DNA of 64,000 nt from contig NZ_CP116967.1 of assembly GCF_032050975.1 (NCBI RefSeq), forward strand, positions 1,485,001 to 1,549,000. Reading direction: 5' to 3'. The notes beneath the pieces are model-generated. The model had not been told where the DNA came from. It worked only from the letters and a program-made list of their open reading frames with translations, and ran no database searches. Of this stretch, positions 1-9,797 are shown piece after piece; positions within the stretch are counted from its first letter, which is position 1, and each line of letters opens with the position of its first letter. Position numbers and translations under genes: made by a program. Source of the DNA: Candidatus Nitrospira allomarina (lineage in GTDB: Bacteria; Nitrospirota; Nitrospiria; Nitrospirales; UBA8639).

Positions 1-194
1 CGCGTCTTGCCATGTTAGTCGTCATTGATGAGCCGGCGATTGGGAACTGGGGTGGGGAAATTGCCGCTCCGGTCTTTCGAAAGGTCGCAGAGCGCGTCTT
101 GCCCCATTTGGGAGTGTTGCCAGGTAAATCCGCAGTTATTCGGACGGCTGCGGCCAATTCGCCAATTTCTTCACCGCAGCCCATTGTGCAGTAA
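1..194 (+). CDS. ftsI: FtsI/PBP3-type peptidoglycan transpeptidase, C-terminal end only
   Basis: This is the last 64 or so codons of a gene that starts before the window; the frame is open from base 3 to the TAA at 192-194. The segment 'MLVVIDEP' followed by 'APVFRKVAERVLPHLGV' is the usual tail of the FtsI transpeptidase domain in dcw clusters. FtsI cross-links septal peptidoglycan in the periplasm as partner of FtsW, which is encoded downstream at 5783. The catalytic serine and other active-site motifs lie outside the window, so the call rests on the tail sequence and on its place directly before murE (3 bases between stop and next start). Confidence 0.82.
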   Translation, partial: RLAMLVVIDEPAIGNWGGEIAAPVFRKVAERVLPHLGVLPGKSAVIRTAAANSPISSPQPIVQ

Positions 195-197
195 TCT

Positions 198-1712
198 GTG
201 ACGCTTCAAGAGCTTCTTGCCTCACTGGATACGGTGGTAAGTGAAGGGGATCTTCAGGCTGAGGTTGTGTCCGTTACCGAGGACTCCCGACAAGTGAAGC
301 CTGGTTCAGTATTTGTGGCCATCAAGGGGGAGCACTATGATGGACATCAGTTTGTGAGACTGGCTCAAAAGCAAGGGGCAGTCGGTGTGGTGGTGGAGGA
401 GGGGTTTGAGACACAAAATCCACCATTAGCAGGAGACTCGTCTGCGCTCATTCGAGTGACAAATTCCCGGAAGGCTTTGGGGTTGTTGGCGGCAAAACTT
501 TCGGGTATGCCCTCTGTCCACCTGCACATGGTAGGGGTCACGGGGACGAATGGCAAAACCACGGTGACGCATTTAGCCAAATCCCTGCTGGAAGCTCAAG
601 GACATCATGTGGGGCTGTTGGGGACCGTAGGCTATGTGTTCGGGACAGAGCGACGTGTGGCGTCACATACCACCCCGGCTCCTGTCGAACTACAGAACAT
701 GTTGAGCGCCATGGTCAATGCCGGAATGGATGTCGCGGTCATGGAGGTCTCTTCCCATGCGTTGGCCTTAGATCGGATAGCCGGCTGTGAATTCGACATC
801 GTCGTGTTTACCAATCTGACGCAAGACCATTTAGATTTTCATCACACGTTGGATGCCTATTTTCAGGCGAAACTCCGTTTATTTACCGAATGCGTCGATA
901 GCGGTCAGAAGACCCGCCCCAAACGAGCCCTCGTCAATGCGGATGATGAACGGGCTTCCCTGATTCTTCAACATTGTTCCATTCCGACCTGGACCTATGG
1001 GCTTCATTCCCACGCAGACATCAGAGCCGAATCCGTCCGCCTTTCTATGAGAGGAACGGAATTTCTGGTGCACAGTCCCAAGGGCCTGTTGACAATCAAC
1101 AGCCAGTTGGTGGGAGAACATAATGTGTCGAATATGCTGGCTGCAATCGGAATTGGCCTGGAAATGGGCATGACGGTTCGGATGATTGAACAAGCCCTGC
1201 AGGCAGTGGCCAATGTACCCGGACGGTTTGAACGCATCAATGAAGGCCAACCATTTACGGTCGTCGTGGATTATGCGCATACAGAAGATGCGCTGTATCG
1301 GTTACTTCGAGCGGCGCAGGCCATTACAAAAGGAAGAATCATTACCCTGTTTGGCTGTGGGGGCGACCGCGATCCAGGAAAACGGCCCAAGATGGGGCAG
1401 GTTGCGGCACGCCATAGCGATGTGGTGATTGTCACGTCCGATAATCCACGAACGGAAAATCCCGCAACAATTCTGACTCAAATCGAACAGGGCATTCAAT
1501 CCCTGCTTCCGGACGAGCGGTGTCCCTATCGGATCATTACCGATCGCGCCGAAGCCATTCATGCCGCGGTTTCAGAAGCCAAGGATGGAGATCTGTTGTT
1601 GATTGCGGGGAAGGGGCATGAAGACTACCAAATTCTCGGCACTCAAAAAATCCATTTTGATGATCGCGAAGAAGCCAGGAAGGCCATCCGGCGACAGATG
1701 GGTTCCCGGTAG
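198..1712 (+). CDS. murE: UDP-N-acetylmuramoyl-tripeptide synthetase (MurE)
   Basis: This cytoplasmic ligase adds the third amino acid to UDP-MurNAc-dipeptide using ATP. The 504-residue length is normal. The ATP-binding motif GTNGKTT is at about residues 116-122, the middle domain carries the NLTQDHLDFH stretch, and DNPRTENP is at about 415-422. The DNPR signature is typical of enzymes that add meso-diaminopimelate, so a Gram-negative style peptidoglycan is inferred. The start is GTG at 198, three bases after the ftsI stop, which suggests translational coupling. It heads the run of Mur ligases and is followed by murF after 15 bases. Confidence 0.96.
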   Translation: MTLQELLASLDTVVSEGDLQAEVVSVTEDSRQVKPGSVFVAIKGEHYDGHQFVRLAQKQGAVGVVVEEGFETQNPPLAGDSSALIRVTNSRKALGLLAAKLSGMPSVHLHMVGVTGTNGKTTVTHLAKSLLEAQGHHVGLLGTVGYVFGTERRVASHTTPAPVELQNMLSAMVNAGMDVAVMEVSSHALALDRIAGCEFDIVVFTNLTQDHLDFHHTLDAYFQAKLRLFTECVDSGQKTRPKRALVNADDERASLILQHCSIPTWTYGLHSHADIRAESVRLSMRGTEFLVHSPKGLLTINSQLVGEHNVSNMLAAIGIGLEMGMTVRMIEQALQAVANVPGRFERINEGQPFTVVVDYAHTEDALYRLLRAAQAITKGRIITLFGCGGDRDPGKRPKMGQVAARHSDVVIVTSDNPRTENPATILTQIEQGIQSLLPDERCPYRIITDRAEAIHAAVSEAKDGDLLLIAGKGHEDYQILGTQKIHFDDREEARKAIRRQMGSR

Positions 1713-1727
1713 CGCTGACGATTTAAG

Positions 1728-3143
1728 ATGGCATCTTTTGAGATCAACGAAGTGCTCGATGCGACAGGGGGCAGGTTGCTCCTACAGGGCCCACAGAAAG
1801 GGAGAATGCTTCGAGTGCAAACAGATTCGCGGGAGATTAAATCCGGTGATTTGTTTCTGGCCTTGAAAGGGGAGAAATTCGATGGCCATGAATTTGTGAA
1901 AACGGCCTGCAAGCTGGGAGCCCGAGGTGTGGTGGTTGAGGAGGAGCAGGCCCGGAAGATGTTGATGCAAGTACGTCAGGCTGGCCCAGGTCCTGTCATG
2001 GTGGTGGCGGTAAACAATACCCTGCGAGCGTACCAGGACTTAGCCAGGTTCCATCGATTGCGCTTTTCAATCCCGGTGGTGGCCATTACCGGCAGCAATG
2101 GAAAAACGACGACAAAGGAAATGGTGTATCAGGTGCTGGCGACTCGCTGGCGTGTCCATAAAACGCAAGGGAATTTTAATAATGCCATAGGTGTACCCAG
2201 GACGCTCCTGGGTCTTCACTCCGGACACCAGGCTGCCGTCATTGAAATGGGGGTGGATCAAGTGGGGCAGACGACTCAATTGTGTGACATGACCAGGCCT
2301 ACGGCAGGGGTGATCACCAATGTCGGCCCCGACCATTTGGAATTTTACGGCACAATGGCCAGGTCGGCCACATCGAAAGCTGAACTATTGGATTGGCTTC
2401 CTCGAACTGATGGTGCGGCAATTCTGAATGCCGACGACCGATTTTTTAAAATGTTTTCCCGGAAAGCGAAATGTCCGGTGATCTCATTCGGGATGTCGGC
2501 TCAGGCGGATGTTCGGGCGGCCGGCTTGGAGTGGAACGGACGGAGAACGGAATTTCGCCTGTTCTTACCGCATCGAAAATTGGCCAAACGAGCCAGCGTG
2601 CGAATCATGGGCCCGCACAATATTGCCAATGCCCTGGCCGGCGCGTCAGTGGGTTGTGCCATGGGATTGTCGGGCGATGACATCGTTTCAGGATTACAAA
2701 AGTTTCGCCCCGCTCCGATGCGGTCGGAGATTCGCAGGTGGGGTGGAGTGCTGTATCTCTATGATTGTTATAACGCCAACCCTGCTTCAGTCAAAGCCGC
2801 GTTGGAATCGCTTGTTGAGCTGAATGGCGCCCGAAGGACGATCGCCGTATTGGGTGACATGCTTGAGTTGGGGCCTAAAGAGGCGCAGTTTCATCGGGAA
2901 ATAGGACGCCATGCTGCCAAGCACCATGTCACCCATTTAATTGCTTGTGGTGTGTTTGGACACAACATGTCCGAAGGTGCTCAAAAAGTACACGGACCCA
3001 CACAGGTGTCCGTGGTGAAAGATGCCAAGGAAGCCGGAGCCTTGCTGAAAACCATTGTGAAGCGTGGGGATGCTGTGCTCATTAAGGCTTCCCGTGGAGC
3101 AAAAATGGAACGAGTGCTCGACGCCGTCCGCCCCGGGTCCTAG
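1728..3143 (+). CDS. murF: UDP-N-acetylmuramoyl-tripeptide--D-alanyl-D-alanine ligase (MurF)
   Basis: MurF joins D-Ala-D-Ala, made by the Ddl encoded at 10780, to UDP-MurNAc-tripeptide and completes the cytoplasmic pentapeptide precursor. The protein has 471 residues. The N-terminal substrate domain begins with a DSREIKSGDLF stretch like that of MurE. The ATP loop GSNGKTTTKE is at about 122-131, NVGPDHLEFYG is in the centre, and the C-terminal domain has the DCYNANPASVKAAL stretch and a VLGDMLELG motif. The ATG start fits family length. It lies in the same operon as murE. Confidence 0.96.
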   Translation: MASFEINEVLDATGGRLLLQGPQKGRMLRVQTDSREIKSGDLFLALKGEKFDGHEFVKTACKLGARGVVVEEEQARKMLMQVRQAGPGPVMVVAVNNTLRAYQDLARFHRLRFSIPVVAITGSNGKTTTKEMVYQVLATRWRVHKTQGNFNNAIGVPRTLLGLHSGHQAAVIEMGVDQVGQTTQLCDMTRPTAGVITNVGPDHLEFYGTMARSATSKAELLDWLPRTDGAAILNADDRFFKMFSRKAKCPVISFGMSAQADVRAAGLEWNGRRTEFRLFLPHRKLAKRASVRIMGPHNIANALAGASVGCAMGLSGDDIVSGLQKFRPAPMRSEIRRWGGVLYLYDCYNANPASVKAALESLVELNGARRTIAVLGDMLELGPKEAQFHREIGRHAAKHHVTHLIACGVFGHNMSEGAQKVHGPTQVSVVKDAKEAGALLKTIVKRGDAVLIKASRGAKMERVLDAVRPGS

Positions 3144-3270
3144 GCTGCATGAATCGGGCTGGATACCAGGGCCATAAGGAGTCCTCGAGAGTGAAACGTC
3201 TAACCGTGATGAATGAGCAACAATATCTGGGCGAGGCTTTTTTCCCTCTACCCGAAGAAAGTACATCCTA

Positions 3271-4347
3271 ATGCTGTATCTCTGGCTTTATCCCCTTCAT
3301 ACCGAATTTGCCATCTTCAATGTCTTTCGGTATCTCAGTTTCCGCATTATTTATGCCGCAGTGACCGCTTTTTTGATTGTATTTTTCCTGGCCCCTCCCA
3401 TGATCAAAAAATTGCAGACCTTGAAACTCGGGCAAAAAATTCGAACTGATGGCCCGCAATCCCATCTGGGAAAATCCGGTACCCCTACGATGGGAGGATT
3501 GCTCATCATCTTTTCGGTATTGCTCTCAACGGTGTTGTGGGCGGATATCTCCAATTTCTATGTCTGGTTGGTCCTCTTATCGCTTGTGGGTTTCGGGATG
3601 ATCGGATTTGTGGATGATTACATTAAAATTTTACGTGGCCAATCCAAGGGATTGACGGCTACGCAAAAAATCGTTGGACAGTTAGGAGTGGCGTTGGGCA
3701 TTGGGCTCTTTTTTTATCTTTCTCCTGGATATTCCACGGAACTGAGTGTGCCGTTCTTTAAAAACTTTACTCCCGATTTAGGAGTCTTCTACATCCCATT
3801 TGCCGTTCTGGTCATTGTGGGGTGTTCCAATGCGGTGAATCTCACTGACGGGCTGGATGGGTTGGCCGTCGGACCGGTCATTATTTCAGCGATGGCCTAT
3901 TCGGTGGTAGCCTGGGCGGTCGGAAATAAATTGGTCTCCGGGTACCTGCTCGTTCCTCATATTGAAGGAGCCGGGGAATTGGCCATCCTGACGGCCTCCA
4001 TTGTTGGGGCGGGATTGGGTTTTCTCTGGTTTAACACATATCCCGCGTCGGTCTTCATGGGCGATGTGGGATCCTTACCTCTGGGTGCGGCCTTAGGGAC
4101 GGTGGCAGTGGTGTGCAAACATGAATTGTTATTAATCCTGGTTGGCGGAGTTTTTGTGATGGAAGCGGTGTCCGTGATTTTTCAAGTGGCATCGTTTAAG
4201 TCCAGGGGAAAGCGAATTTTCCTTATGGCGCCATTGCATCATCATTTCGAACTGAAGGGCTGGGAAGAGCCAAAAGTGGTTGTGCGTTTATGGATTATTG
4301 CGATCATTTTGGGCCTCCTAAGTATTAGCACATTGAAATTACGCTAA
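3271..4347 (+). CDS. mraY: Phospho-N-acetylmuramoyl-pentapeptide-transferase (MraY)
   Basis: MraY is an integral inner-membrane enzyme that moves phospho-MurNAc-pentapeptide from UDP to undecaprenyl phosphate, giving lipid I. The 358 residues match the family. Visible hallmarks are the [10 protein letters not shown] stretch near residue 70, the catalytic VDDY at about 115, [13 protein letters not shown] at about 188-200, [11 protein letters not shown] near 260, and the His-rich PLHHHFE at about 320. About ten hydrophobic segments are present. A 127-base gap separates it from murF; no other gene is evident there. Confidence 0.96.
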   Translation: MLYLWLYPLHTEFAIFNVFRYLSFRIIYAAVTAFLIVFFLAPPMIKKLQTLKLGQKIRTDGPQSHLGKSGTPTMGGLLIIFSVLLSTVLWADISNFYVWLVLLSLVGFGMIGFVDDYIKILRGQSKGLTATQKIVGQLGVALGIGLFFYLSPGYSTELSVPFFKNFTPDLGVFYIPFAVLVIVGCSNAVNLTDGLDGLAVGPVIISAMAYSVVAWAVGNKLVSGYLLVPHIEGAGELAILTASIVGAGLGFLWFNTYPASVFMGDVGSLPLGAALGTVAVVCKHELLLILVGGVFVMEAVSVIFQVASFKSRGKRIFLMAPLHHHFELKGWEEPKVVVRLWIIAIILGLLSISTLKLR

Positions 4348-4360
4348 GCAGAGGATCTTT

Positions 4361-5782
4361 GTGGAACCCTGTGGAGCCATGGAAGCCGTGAATGTCACTC
4401 CCGTGTTTCCCATTACGAGTTGGCCAAACAAGCGTGTCACAGTGTTTGGCCTCGGACGAAGCGGCAGGGCGGCTGCCGATCTCCTTTTGGACATTGGCGC
4501 GGTGGTGACGATCGTCGAGGAACACACAAGTCAGGATGTTGAGATCGCGTCCGCCGCGTATCGTCTTCGAGGCGTACGAGTGTTAGGAGGGAATGACGTT
4601 GCCGACGGGTTGAGAGACCTCGAACTCCTGGTCGTCAGTCCGGGGGTCCCCAAGGACCATCCTCTTCTCCAGGAGACTGTCCAACGTGGCATTCCGGTTA
4701 TTGGGGAAATTGAGTTAGCCGGATGGTTTCTTCGGGCTCCGATCATTGCGGTGACCGGAACCAACGGGAAAAGTACCACGGTACGCCTCATTGGATCGAT
4801 CCTGCAACATTGTGGAAAGCGGGCATTTGTGGGCGGCAATCTGGGTATTCCATTATGTGAGGCGGTGCGCAAGCAAACGGATCCGTCTCCTGGGCCGGAC
4901 TATGAGTATATTGTCGCAGAAGTCTCGAGCTTCCAATTAGAAACGATCCACCTGTTTAAGCCCTGGGTTGCCGCATTGTTAAATGTGACGCCGGATCATT
5001 TGGATCGACATCCCACTCAAGAAGACTATAGGGCCGCCAAGCAGCGTATCTTTGAAAATCAGACGATTCAGGATTGGGCGCTCATTAATGTGGACGATCC
5101 TGTGGTGAGAACCCTGGCCTTGTCGGCACGGGCAGGGGTCTGTGAATTCAGTCTTACCAAAAAAGTGAATCAGGGGGTGTATCTCGAAGCAGGCGAGATG
5201 AGAGCACGGATGCACGGGAAGGATTTTTTCATCGCTTCACGTGATGCCCTCCCGATGCGCGGAGACCATAACGTGGCAAATGCGATGGCGGCAATGTGTG
5301 TCGGATTGCTCTGTGGATGTTCAGCGGAGGATATGGTTCGTGCGCTTCAAGGCACGCCGACCTTTGAACATGCCTTAGAGGTGGTTCGGGAGTGGAAGGG
5401 CATCACATTTGTCAATGATTCGAAAGGTACGAATGTGGACGCCACCCTCAAAGCCTTACAGAGCTTTCATGAACCCTTGGTTTTGATTCTTGGTGGAAAA
5501 GACAAAGGCGGTGATTTTTCGCAGTTGGTTGACAGTATTAAACGACAGGTCAAGGGCGTCGTGGTGATCGGAGAAGCGACTCAGAAAATTCTCCAGGCCC
5601 TGGATCAGATCAAACCGGTGACCCTCGCAACCAGCTTGACGGATGCGGTGTCCCAGGCCGTGACATTCGCGTCCAGCGGGGATGTGGTGTTGTTTTCCCC
5701 GGCGTGCGCCAGTTTCGATATGTTTCGGAATTATCATCATCGCGGACTTGAATTTAAGCGGGTTGTCGGAGAACTCCACTAA
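4361..5782 (+). CDS. murD: UDP-N-acetylmuramoyl-L-alanine--D-glutamate ligase (MurD)
   Basis: MurD is the ATP-dependent cytoplasmic ligase that adds D-glutamate to UDP-MurNAc-L-Ala. It has an N-terminal Rossmann-like domain (VFGLGRSGRAAADLL), the P-loop GTNGKST at about residues 133-139, the NVTPDHLDRH motif in the middle, and the NDSKGTNVDAT motif in the C-terminal domain. The 473-residue reading starts at GTG 4361; an in-frame ATG at 4379 is an alternative six codons later. Its stop codon TAA directly abuts the ATG of ftsW, so the pair is probably translationally coupled. Confidence 0.95.
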   Translation: MEPCGAMEAVNVTPVFPITSWPNKRVTVFGLGRSGRAAADLLLDIGAVVTIVEEHTSQDVEIASAAYRLRGVRVLGGNDVADGLRDLELLVVSPGVPKDHPLLQETVQRGIPVIGEIELAGWFLRAPIIAVTGTNGKSTTVRLIGSILQHCGKRAFVGGNLGIPLCEAVRKQTDPSPGPDYEYIVAEVSSFQLETIHLFKPWVAALLNVTPDHLDRHPTQEDYRAAKQRIFENQTIQDWALINVDDPVVRTLALSARAGVCEFSLTKKVNQGVYLEAGEMRARMHGKDFFIASRDALPMRGDHNVANAMAAMCVGLLCGCSAEDMVRALQGTPTFEHALEVVREWKGITFVNDSKGTNVDATLKALQSFHEPLVLILGGKDKGGDFSQLVDSIKRQVKGVVVIGEATQKILQALDQIKPVTLATSLTDAVSQAVTFASSGDVVLFSPACASFDMFRNYHHRGLEFKRVVGELH

Positions 5783-6961
5783 ATGGGTATTCCAGCTATC
5801 TTGCGGCGTAAAAACTCCCATGTGGAGTCGCGGGCATGGGCGGATCTGTTCCCTGGGAATCAGGGCATCGGTTCCAAGCGGATCGATCCTCTGATCGTGG
5901 GAATCACCCTGGCACTGTCCCTTGGGGGATTGGTCATGGTGTTTAGTGCCAGTGGGGTTATGGCGGAAAATAAATTTACCAATGCCACCTATTACCTCCA
6001 ACGACAAATCGTATGGATGCTGCTGGGATTTGGCGTCCTGTTGGTCGGGTCATTCATCGACTATCGCCAATGGAAGCAATGGATTCCCATGGTTGTCGGA
6101 GGATGTATCGTTGGATTACTGCTGGTCCTGGCTGTGGGCCCTCAAATCAATGGTGCTCGACGATGGCTCGCACTTGGATTTTTTTCCATTCAACCCACGG
6201 AAATGGCCAAACTGGCTGTTGTGCTGTACCTCGCGGCGTTTCTCTCCAATCCACAACGACGAGTCACTGATTGGAAACGAGGGTTTCTTCCCCCTGTGGC
6301 GATGGTGGGCATCATGTGTGGGCTCATTGTCGTGGAGCCGGATTTAGGAAGTACCGTCGTCATCAGCCTGGTGTTCGTCGGCATGATGTATCTGGCCGGA
6401 GCGAGAGTGCGGCACTTGTCCTATTTAGGCGGGCCGCTGATTATGGGTGTGGGTGCTCTCATTTGGATGAGTCCTGAACGATGGGAACGGATGACGACAT
6501 TTATGAATCCGTTCGCGGACCGACAAGGTGCAGGCTATCAACTTGTCCAGTCCATCCTGGCCTTGGAAAATGGTGGATTATTTGGTGTCGGTCTTGGGCA
6601 GGGCAAGCAAAAGCTGATGTTTCTTCCGGAGGGCCATACCGATTTCGTGTTGGCCTTGGTGGGAGAAGAGCTGGGCCTCATTGGAACCTGCGGGTTGTTG
6701 GCCCTGTTTGCCATTTTGGTGTGTAAGGGATTTCGAGTTGCGGCCTTGGCACCTGATTTATTTGGGCGATATCTCGCTTTGGGAATTACCATGCTCCTGG
6801 GTGTTCAGGCCCTGATCAATGCAGGCGTTGTGAGTGGGCTGTTGCCGACAAAAGGCTTAACGCTTCCCTTGGTCAGTTACGGAGGGTCGTCGCTTCTGGT
6901 CACCATGTTAGCTCTCGGAATTTTGCTGAGTGTGGCTCGACAGGGACGAGCCGGCCCTTAA
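5783..6961 (+). CDS. ftsW: Peptidoglycan glycosyltransferase/lipid II polymerase FtsW (SEDS family)
   Basis: FtsW is a polytopic inner-membrane protein that polymerises lipid II at the septum with FtsI. The 392-residue protein has about ten hydrophobic segments after a basic cytoplasmic N-terminus. SEDS hallmarks seen are NGARRWLALG followed by QPTEMAKLAVVLYLA, VEPDLGSTVV, the LVGEELGLIG loop, and a C-terminal TKGLTLPLVSYGGSS. The ATG at 5783 abuts the murD stop. Its place between murD and murG supports FtsW over RodA. Confidence 0.95.
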   Translation: MGIPAILRRKNSHVESRAWADLFPGNQGIGSKRIDPLIVGITLALSLGGLVMVFSASGVMAENKFTNATYYLQRQIVWMLLGFGVLLVGSFIDYRQWKQWIPMVVGGCIVGLLLVLAVGPQINGARRWLALGFFSIQPTEMAKLAVVLYLAAFLSNPQRRVTDWKRGFLPPVAMVGIMCGLIVVEPDLGSTVVISLVFVGMMYLAGARVRHLSYLGGPLIMGVGALIWMSPERWERMTTFMNPFADRQGAGYQLVQSILALENGGLFGVGLGQGKQKLMFLPEGHTDFVLALVGEELGLIGTCGLLALFAILVCKGFRVAALAPDLFGRYLALGITMLLGVQALINAGVVSGLLPTKGLTLPLVSYGGSSLLVTMLALGILLSVARQGRAGP

Positions 6962-6978
6962 GTGAAGAGAATGGTGTA

Positions 6979-8067
6979 ATGCGGGTCGTCATTGCTGCGG
7001 GTGGGACGGGAGGTCATATGTTTCCGGCTATCGCGTATGCCAAGGAATTTCAACAGCATGACCCTGGAGGGAGCATTGTGTTTATCGGGACGGGGAAGTC
7101 GTTAGAGGGAGAAATTCTGGGGAAAGAAGGGTTTGGGTTTGAACCGATCACGGTTGAAGGTTTTGTGGGCCGAGGGCTGGTTGGCATGGTGCGTTCCCTC
7201 ATGCTGCTCCCGAAGTCGTTGTGGCGTGCGACCCAGATTCTCCGCGGTCACCGAGCCGATCTGGTCATTGGGACGGGTGGGTATTTTAGTCCTCCCGTGG
7301 TCGTGGCGGCCTGGTTGTTGAATATTCCCAGAGTCTTGTTGGAACCGAATGCCATGCCGGGATTGGCCAATCGGGTGTTGGGTCCATTGGCCGACAGAGT
7401 CTTTCTAGCCTTTGAGAGTGCAAAACCGTTCTTTTCCTCATCGAAAGTCAAGGTGATTGGCACACCCATTCGAAAGGCTTTTGCCTTGGAACGTCCTCCG
7501 GTTCCTCCGCAGAAGATCTCACATCTATTGATCTTTGGCGGGAGCCAAGGGGCTCGGGCGATTAATTCGGCCATGTTGAAGGCTGTGGAGATTTCATCGG
7601 GGCTGCGGGAGCAGGTAACTATCACCCATCAAACCGGAGCGGACGATTTCGAACGGGTCAAGGCCGGCTATGCACAAATGGGCGTTCAAGCAGATGTCCG
7701 CCCCTTTCTCTTTGATATGCCTCATGAGCTTGCCAAGGCGGATCTCATTGTCTGTCGGGCCGGGGCCAGCACATTGGCTGAGTTATCCGCATATGGAAAA
7801 GTGGGAATCCTGATCCCGTTTCCCCAAGCGACACACAATCATCAGGAGATGAATGCCAGGTCCATGGAAGCGGCCGGAGCGGCTCGAGTGCTCCTGCAAT
7901 CCGACCTCACCGGGCAGCGGCTGGCAGAAGAAATTGAACGATTGATGTTGGATATTCCCCACCTACAGGAAATGGCAGGACAGAGCTGGATCCTCAGGAA
8001 AGTCAACGCCACAGAGCAGATGGTGAATGAATGCCTCTCGCTCGTGGGGCATCCGGTCGCGTCGTGA
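6979..8067 (+). CDS. murG: UDP-GlcNAc:lipid I N-acetylglucosaminyltransferase (MurG)
   Basis: MurG is a peripheral GT-B fold enzyme on the cytoplasmic face of the inner membrane that converts lipid I to lipid II. The 362 residues include the N-terminal GGTGGHMFPA loop at residues 8-17, a GTGGYFSPPVV stretch, LLEPNAMPGLANR in the N-domain, and IFGGSQGARAIN in the C-domain. The UDP-GlcNAc binding part reads CRAGASTLAELSAYG, then PFPQATHNHQEMNA. It follows ftsW by 17 bases. Confidence 0.96.
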   Translation: MRVVIAAGGTGGHMFPAIAYAKEFQQHDPGGSIVFIGTGKSLEGEILGKEGFGFEPITVEGFVGRGLVGMVRSLMLLPKSLWRATQILRGHRADLVIGTGGYFSPPVVVAAWLLNIPRVLLEPNAMPGLANRVLGPLADRVFLAFESAKPFFSSSKVKVIGTPIRKAFALERPPVPPQKISHLLIFGGSQGARAINSAMLKAVEISSGLREQVTITHQTGADDFERVKAGYAQMGVQADVRPFLFDMPHELAKADLIVCRAGASTLAELSAYGKVGILIPFPQATHNHQEMNARSMEAAGAARVLLQSDLTGQRLAEEIERLMLDIPHLQEMAGQSWILRKVNATEQMVNECLSLVGHPVAS

Positions 8068-8379
8068 GACACAGGGAAATATGGCACGGATGAACAAGCA
8101 ATAGAGTCAAAGTGGAAACCATTGTCTGAAGCTATTCAATCTTTAATGAGGAGGGACTCTTACAGGGAATGAAGAGCACGTCCTGTCAGGGCCACGTCTG
8201 GAAGATCCAAATTAGTCGTCGTGTCATACGAGAGGCTTATGGGGAAGTCGCGAGCCCGGTAGGCCGACTCCGTATTAAAACGATACCTCCAGACCGACAG
8301 CCCATGCGTTCCCAGCAGTGGGCGCATCAACTGACCGTCTTCGGTGATCCTCCCTTCAACCCTGGAAGTCTAAAACATT
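8068..8379 (+). other. 312-base gap between murG and murC
   Basis: No recognised gene lies here. A reading frame from ATG 8169 runs through the gap and 92 bases into murC in another frame (100 codons), but its product is basic, resembles nothing I know and overlaps a strongly conserved gene, so it is probably not real. A GAGGAGGG stretch at about 8149-8156 is Shine-Dalgarno-like but no recognisable gene follows it. The gap is unusually long for this otherwise tight cluster and may hold an internal promoter. Confidence 0.4.
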
Positions 8380-9759
8380 ATGTTTCGAAAAATTCAGCAC
8401 ATTCATTTGGTCGGTATTGGAGGAAGCGGGATGAGTGGCATCGCAGAGGTGCTCCTCACGTTAGGGTATAAGGTGACCGGCTCCGATGTGGGGGTGTCTG
8501 ACACGATTCGCCGGTTAGAAGAATTGGGGGGCACGGTGTTTATCGGGCATCAGGAGTCGAATGTGGAAGGGGCGCAAGTGGTGGTGGTGTCGTCGGCCAT
8601 TGCCGGGTCCAATCCGGAAATTCGTGCGGCCCGGGCCAAGGTGATCCCGGTCATTCCGCGAGCGGAAATGCTGGCAGAGCTGATGCGATTGAAGTACGGC
8701 ATTGCCATTGCCGGCGCTCATGGAAAAACCACCACGACGTCGATGGTCGCATCGATTCTTGCGCAAGCCGGCCTCGATCCCACATTCGTGATTGGGGGAA
8801 AGGTGAATGCCATGGGTACCCATGCGCGTTTAGGCCGGAGTGATCTGCTGATTGCGGAAGCCGACGAGAGTGACGGGTCGTTTTTGCGGTTGTCACCCTC
8901 CATCGTGGTCGTGACGAATATCGACCGTGAGCATCTCGATCATTACGGAAACATGGATGGTCTTCAAGAGGCGTTTTTAGAATTTATCAATAAAATTCCT
9001 TTCTACGGCGTGGCGATTGTGTGTGCCGATGATCCCTGGATTCGCAAGCTCCTGCCTCGGGTGGTGAAGCGATATCACACGTATGGCATGAGTGATTTTT
9101 CGGGTGTGCTGACCTCTGATTTGTTTGCGACGGATATTGAAACCAAAGCGATGGGTGTGGAATTTCGGGCACATTACCGGGATCAAAAGCTTGGGCCCTT
9201 CCGCATTCGTATCCCGGGTGTCCATAACGTGGCCAATGCGTTAGCGGCCATCGGGGTGGCATTGGAATTGGATGTGCCCGTGGATTTGATCCGGGCAGGG
9301 CTGGCGGCGTTTTCCGGAGTCGAGCGGCGGTTCCAGATTCGTGGAGAAAAAAACGGCATTGTGGTGGTGGACGACTATGGGCACCATCCTACCGAGATTC
9401 GTGCCACTTTGGCGGCTGCGCGAGCCGCGTGGCAGCGCCCGTTGGTCGTGGTGTTTCAGCCGCACCGGTTTTCAAGAACCAGGGACCTGGCCGACGAATT
9501 TGCTAAGGCGTTCGAACAGGCGGATCGCGTGTATGTCATGGATATCTATCCCGCCGGTGAGGCGCCGATCCCCGGGATCACCGGACACATGATGGCCGAC
9601 ACCATTCGGGCGTCTGGTCATCCCTCTGTCCAATGGCTCAATCGTGACTCCGGTTTGATTCCCAAATTGCGTGAGGAGCTTCGTGAGGGCGATGTCCTGT
9701 TGACCCTTGGCGCGGGGGATGTCTGGAAAGTCGGAACTGAATTGTTGGATTCGTTGTAA
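8380..9759 (+). CDS. murC: UDP-N-acetylmuramate--L-alanine ligase (MurC)
   Basis: MurC adds L-alanine to UDP-MurNAc, the first step of stem-peptide assembly. The 459-residue protein opens with the nucleotide-binding HLVGIGGSGMSG stretch, has the ATP loop GAHGKTTTT at about 112-120, a central EADESDGSFLRL and NIDREHLDHYG, and the C-terminal DDYGHHPTEIRATL and FQPHRFSRTRDL motifs that separate MurC from other Mur ligases. The ATG start fits the family. pgeF downstream of ftsZ is a functional partner, since the E. coli homologue removes MurC misincorporation products. Confidence 0.96.
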   Translation: MFRKIQHIHLVGIGGSGMSGIAEVLLTLGYKVTGSDVGVSDTIRRLEELGGTVFIGHQESNVEGAQVVVVSSAIAGSNPEIRAARAKVIPVIPRAEMLAELMRLKYGIAIAGAHGKTTTTSMVASILAQAGLDPTFVIGGKVNAMGTHARLGRSDLLIAEADESDGSFLRLSPSIVVVTNIDREHLDHYGNMDGLQEAFLEFINKIPFYGVAIVCADDPWIRKLLPRVVKRYHTYGMSDFSGVLTSDLFATDIETKAMGVEFRAHYRDQKLGPFRIRIPGVHNVANALAAIGVALELDVPVDLIRAGLAAFSGVERRFQIRGEKNGIVVVDDYGHHPTEIRATLAAARAAWQRPLVVVFQPHRFSRTRDLADEFAKAFEQADRVYVMDIYPAGEAPIPGITGHMMADTIRASGHPSVQWLNRDSGLIPKLREELREGDVLLTLGAGDVWKVGTELLDSL

Positions 9760-9797
9760 TCGAATGTGGTGAGTCATGGAAGTCGAGGATTGTACAG

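Noticed and set aside
8169-8471. 100-codon frame overlapping the start of murC
   Set aside because: It overlaps a highly conserved gene in another frame for 92 bases, has no recognisable features, and has only a weak ribosome site.
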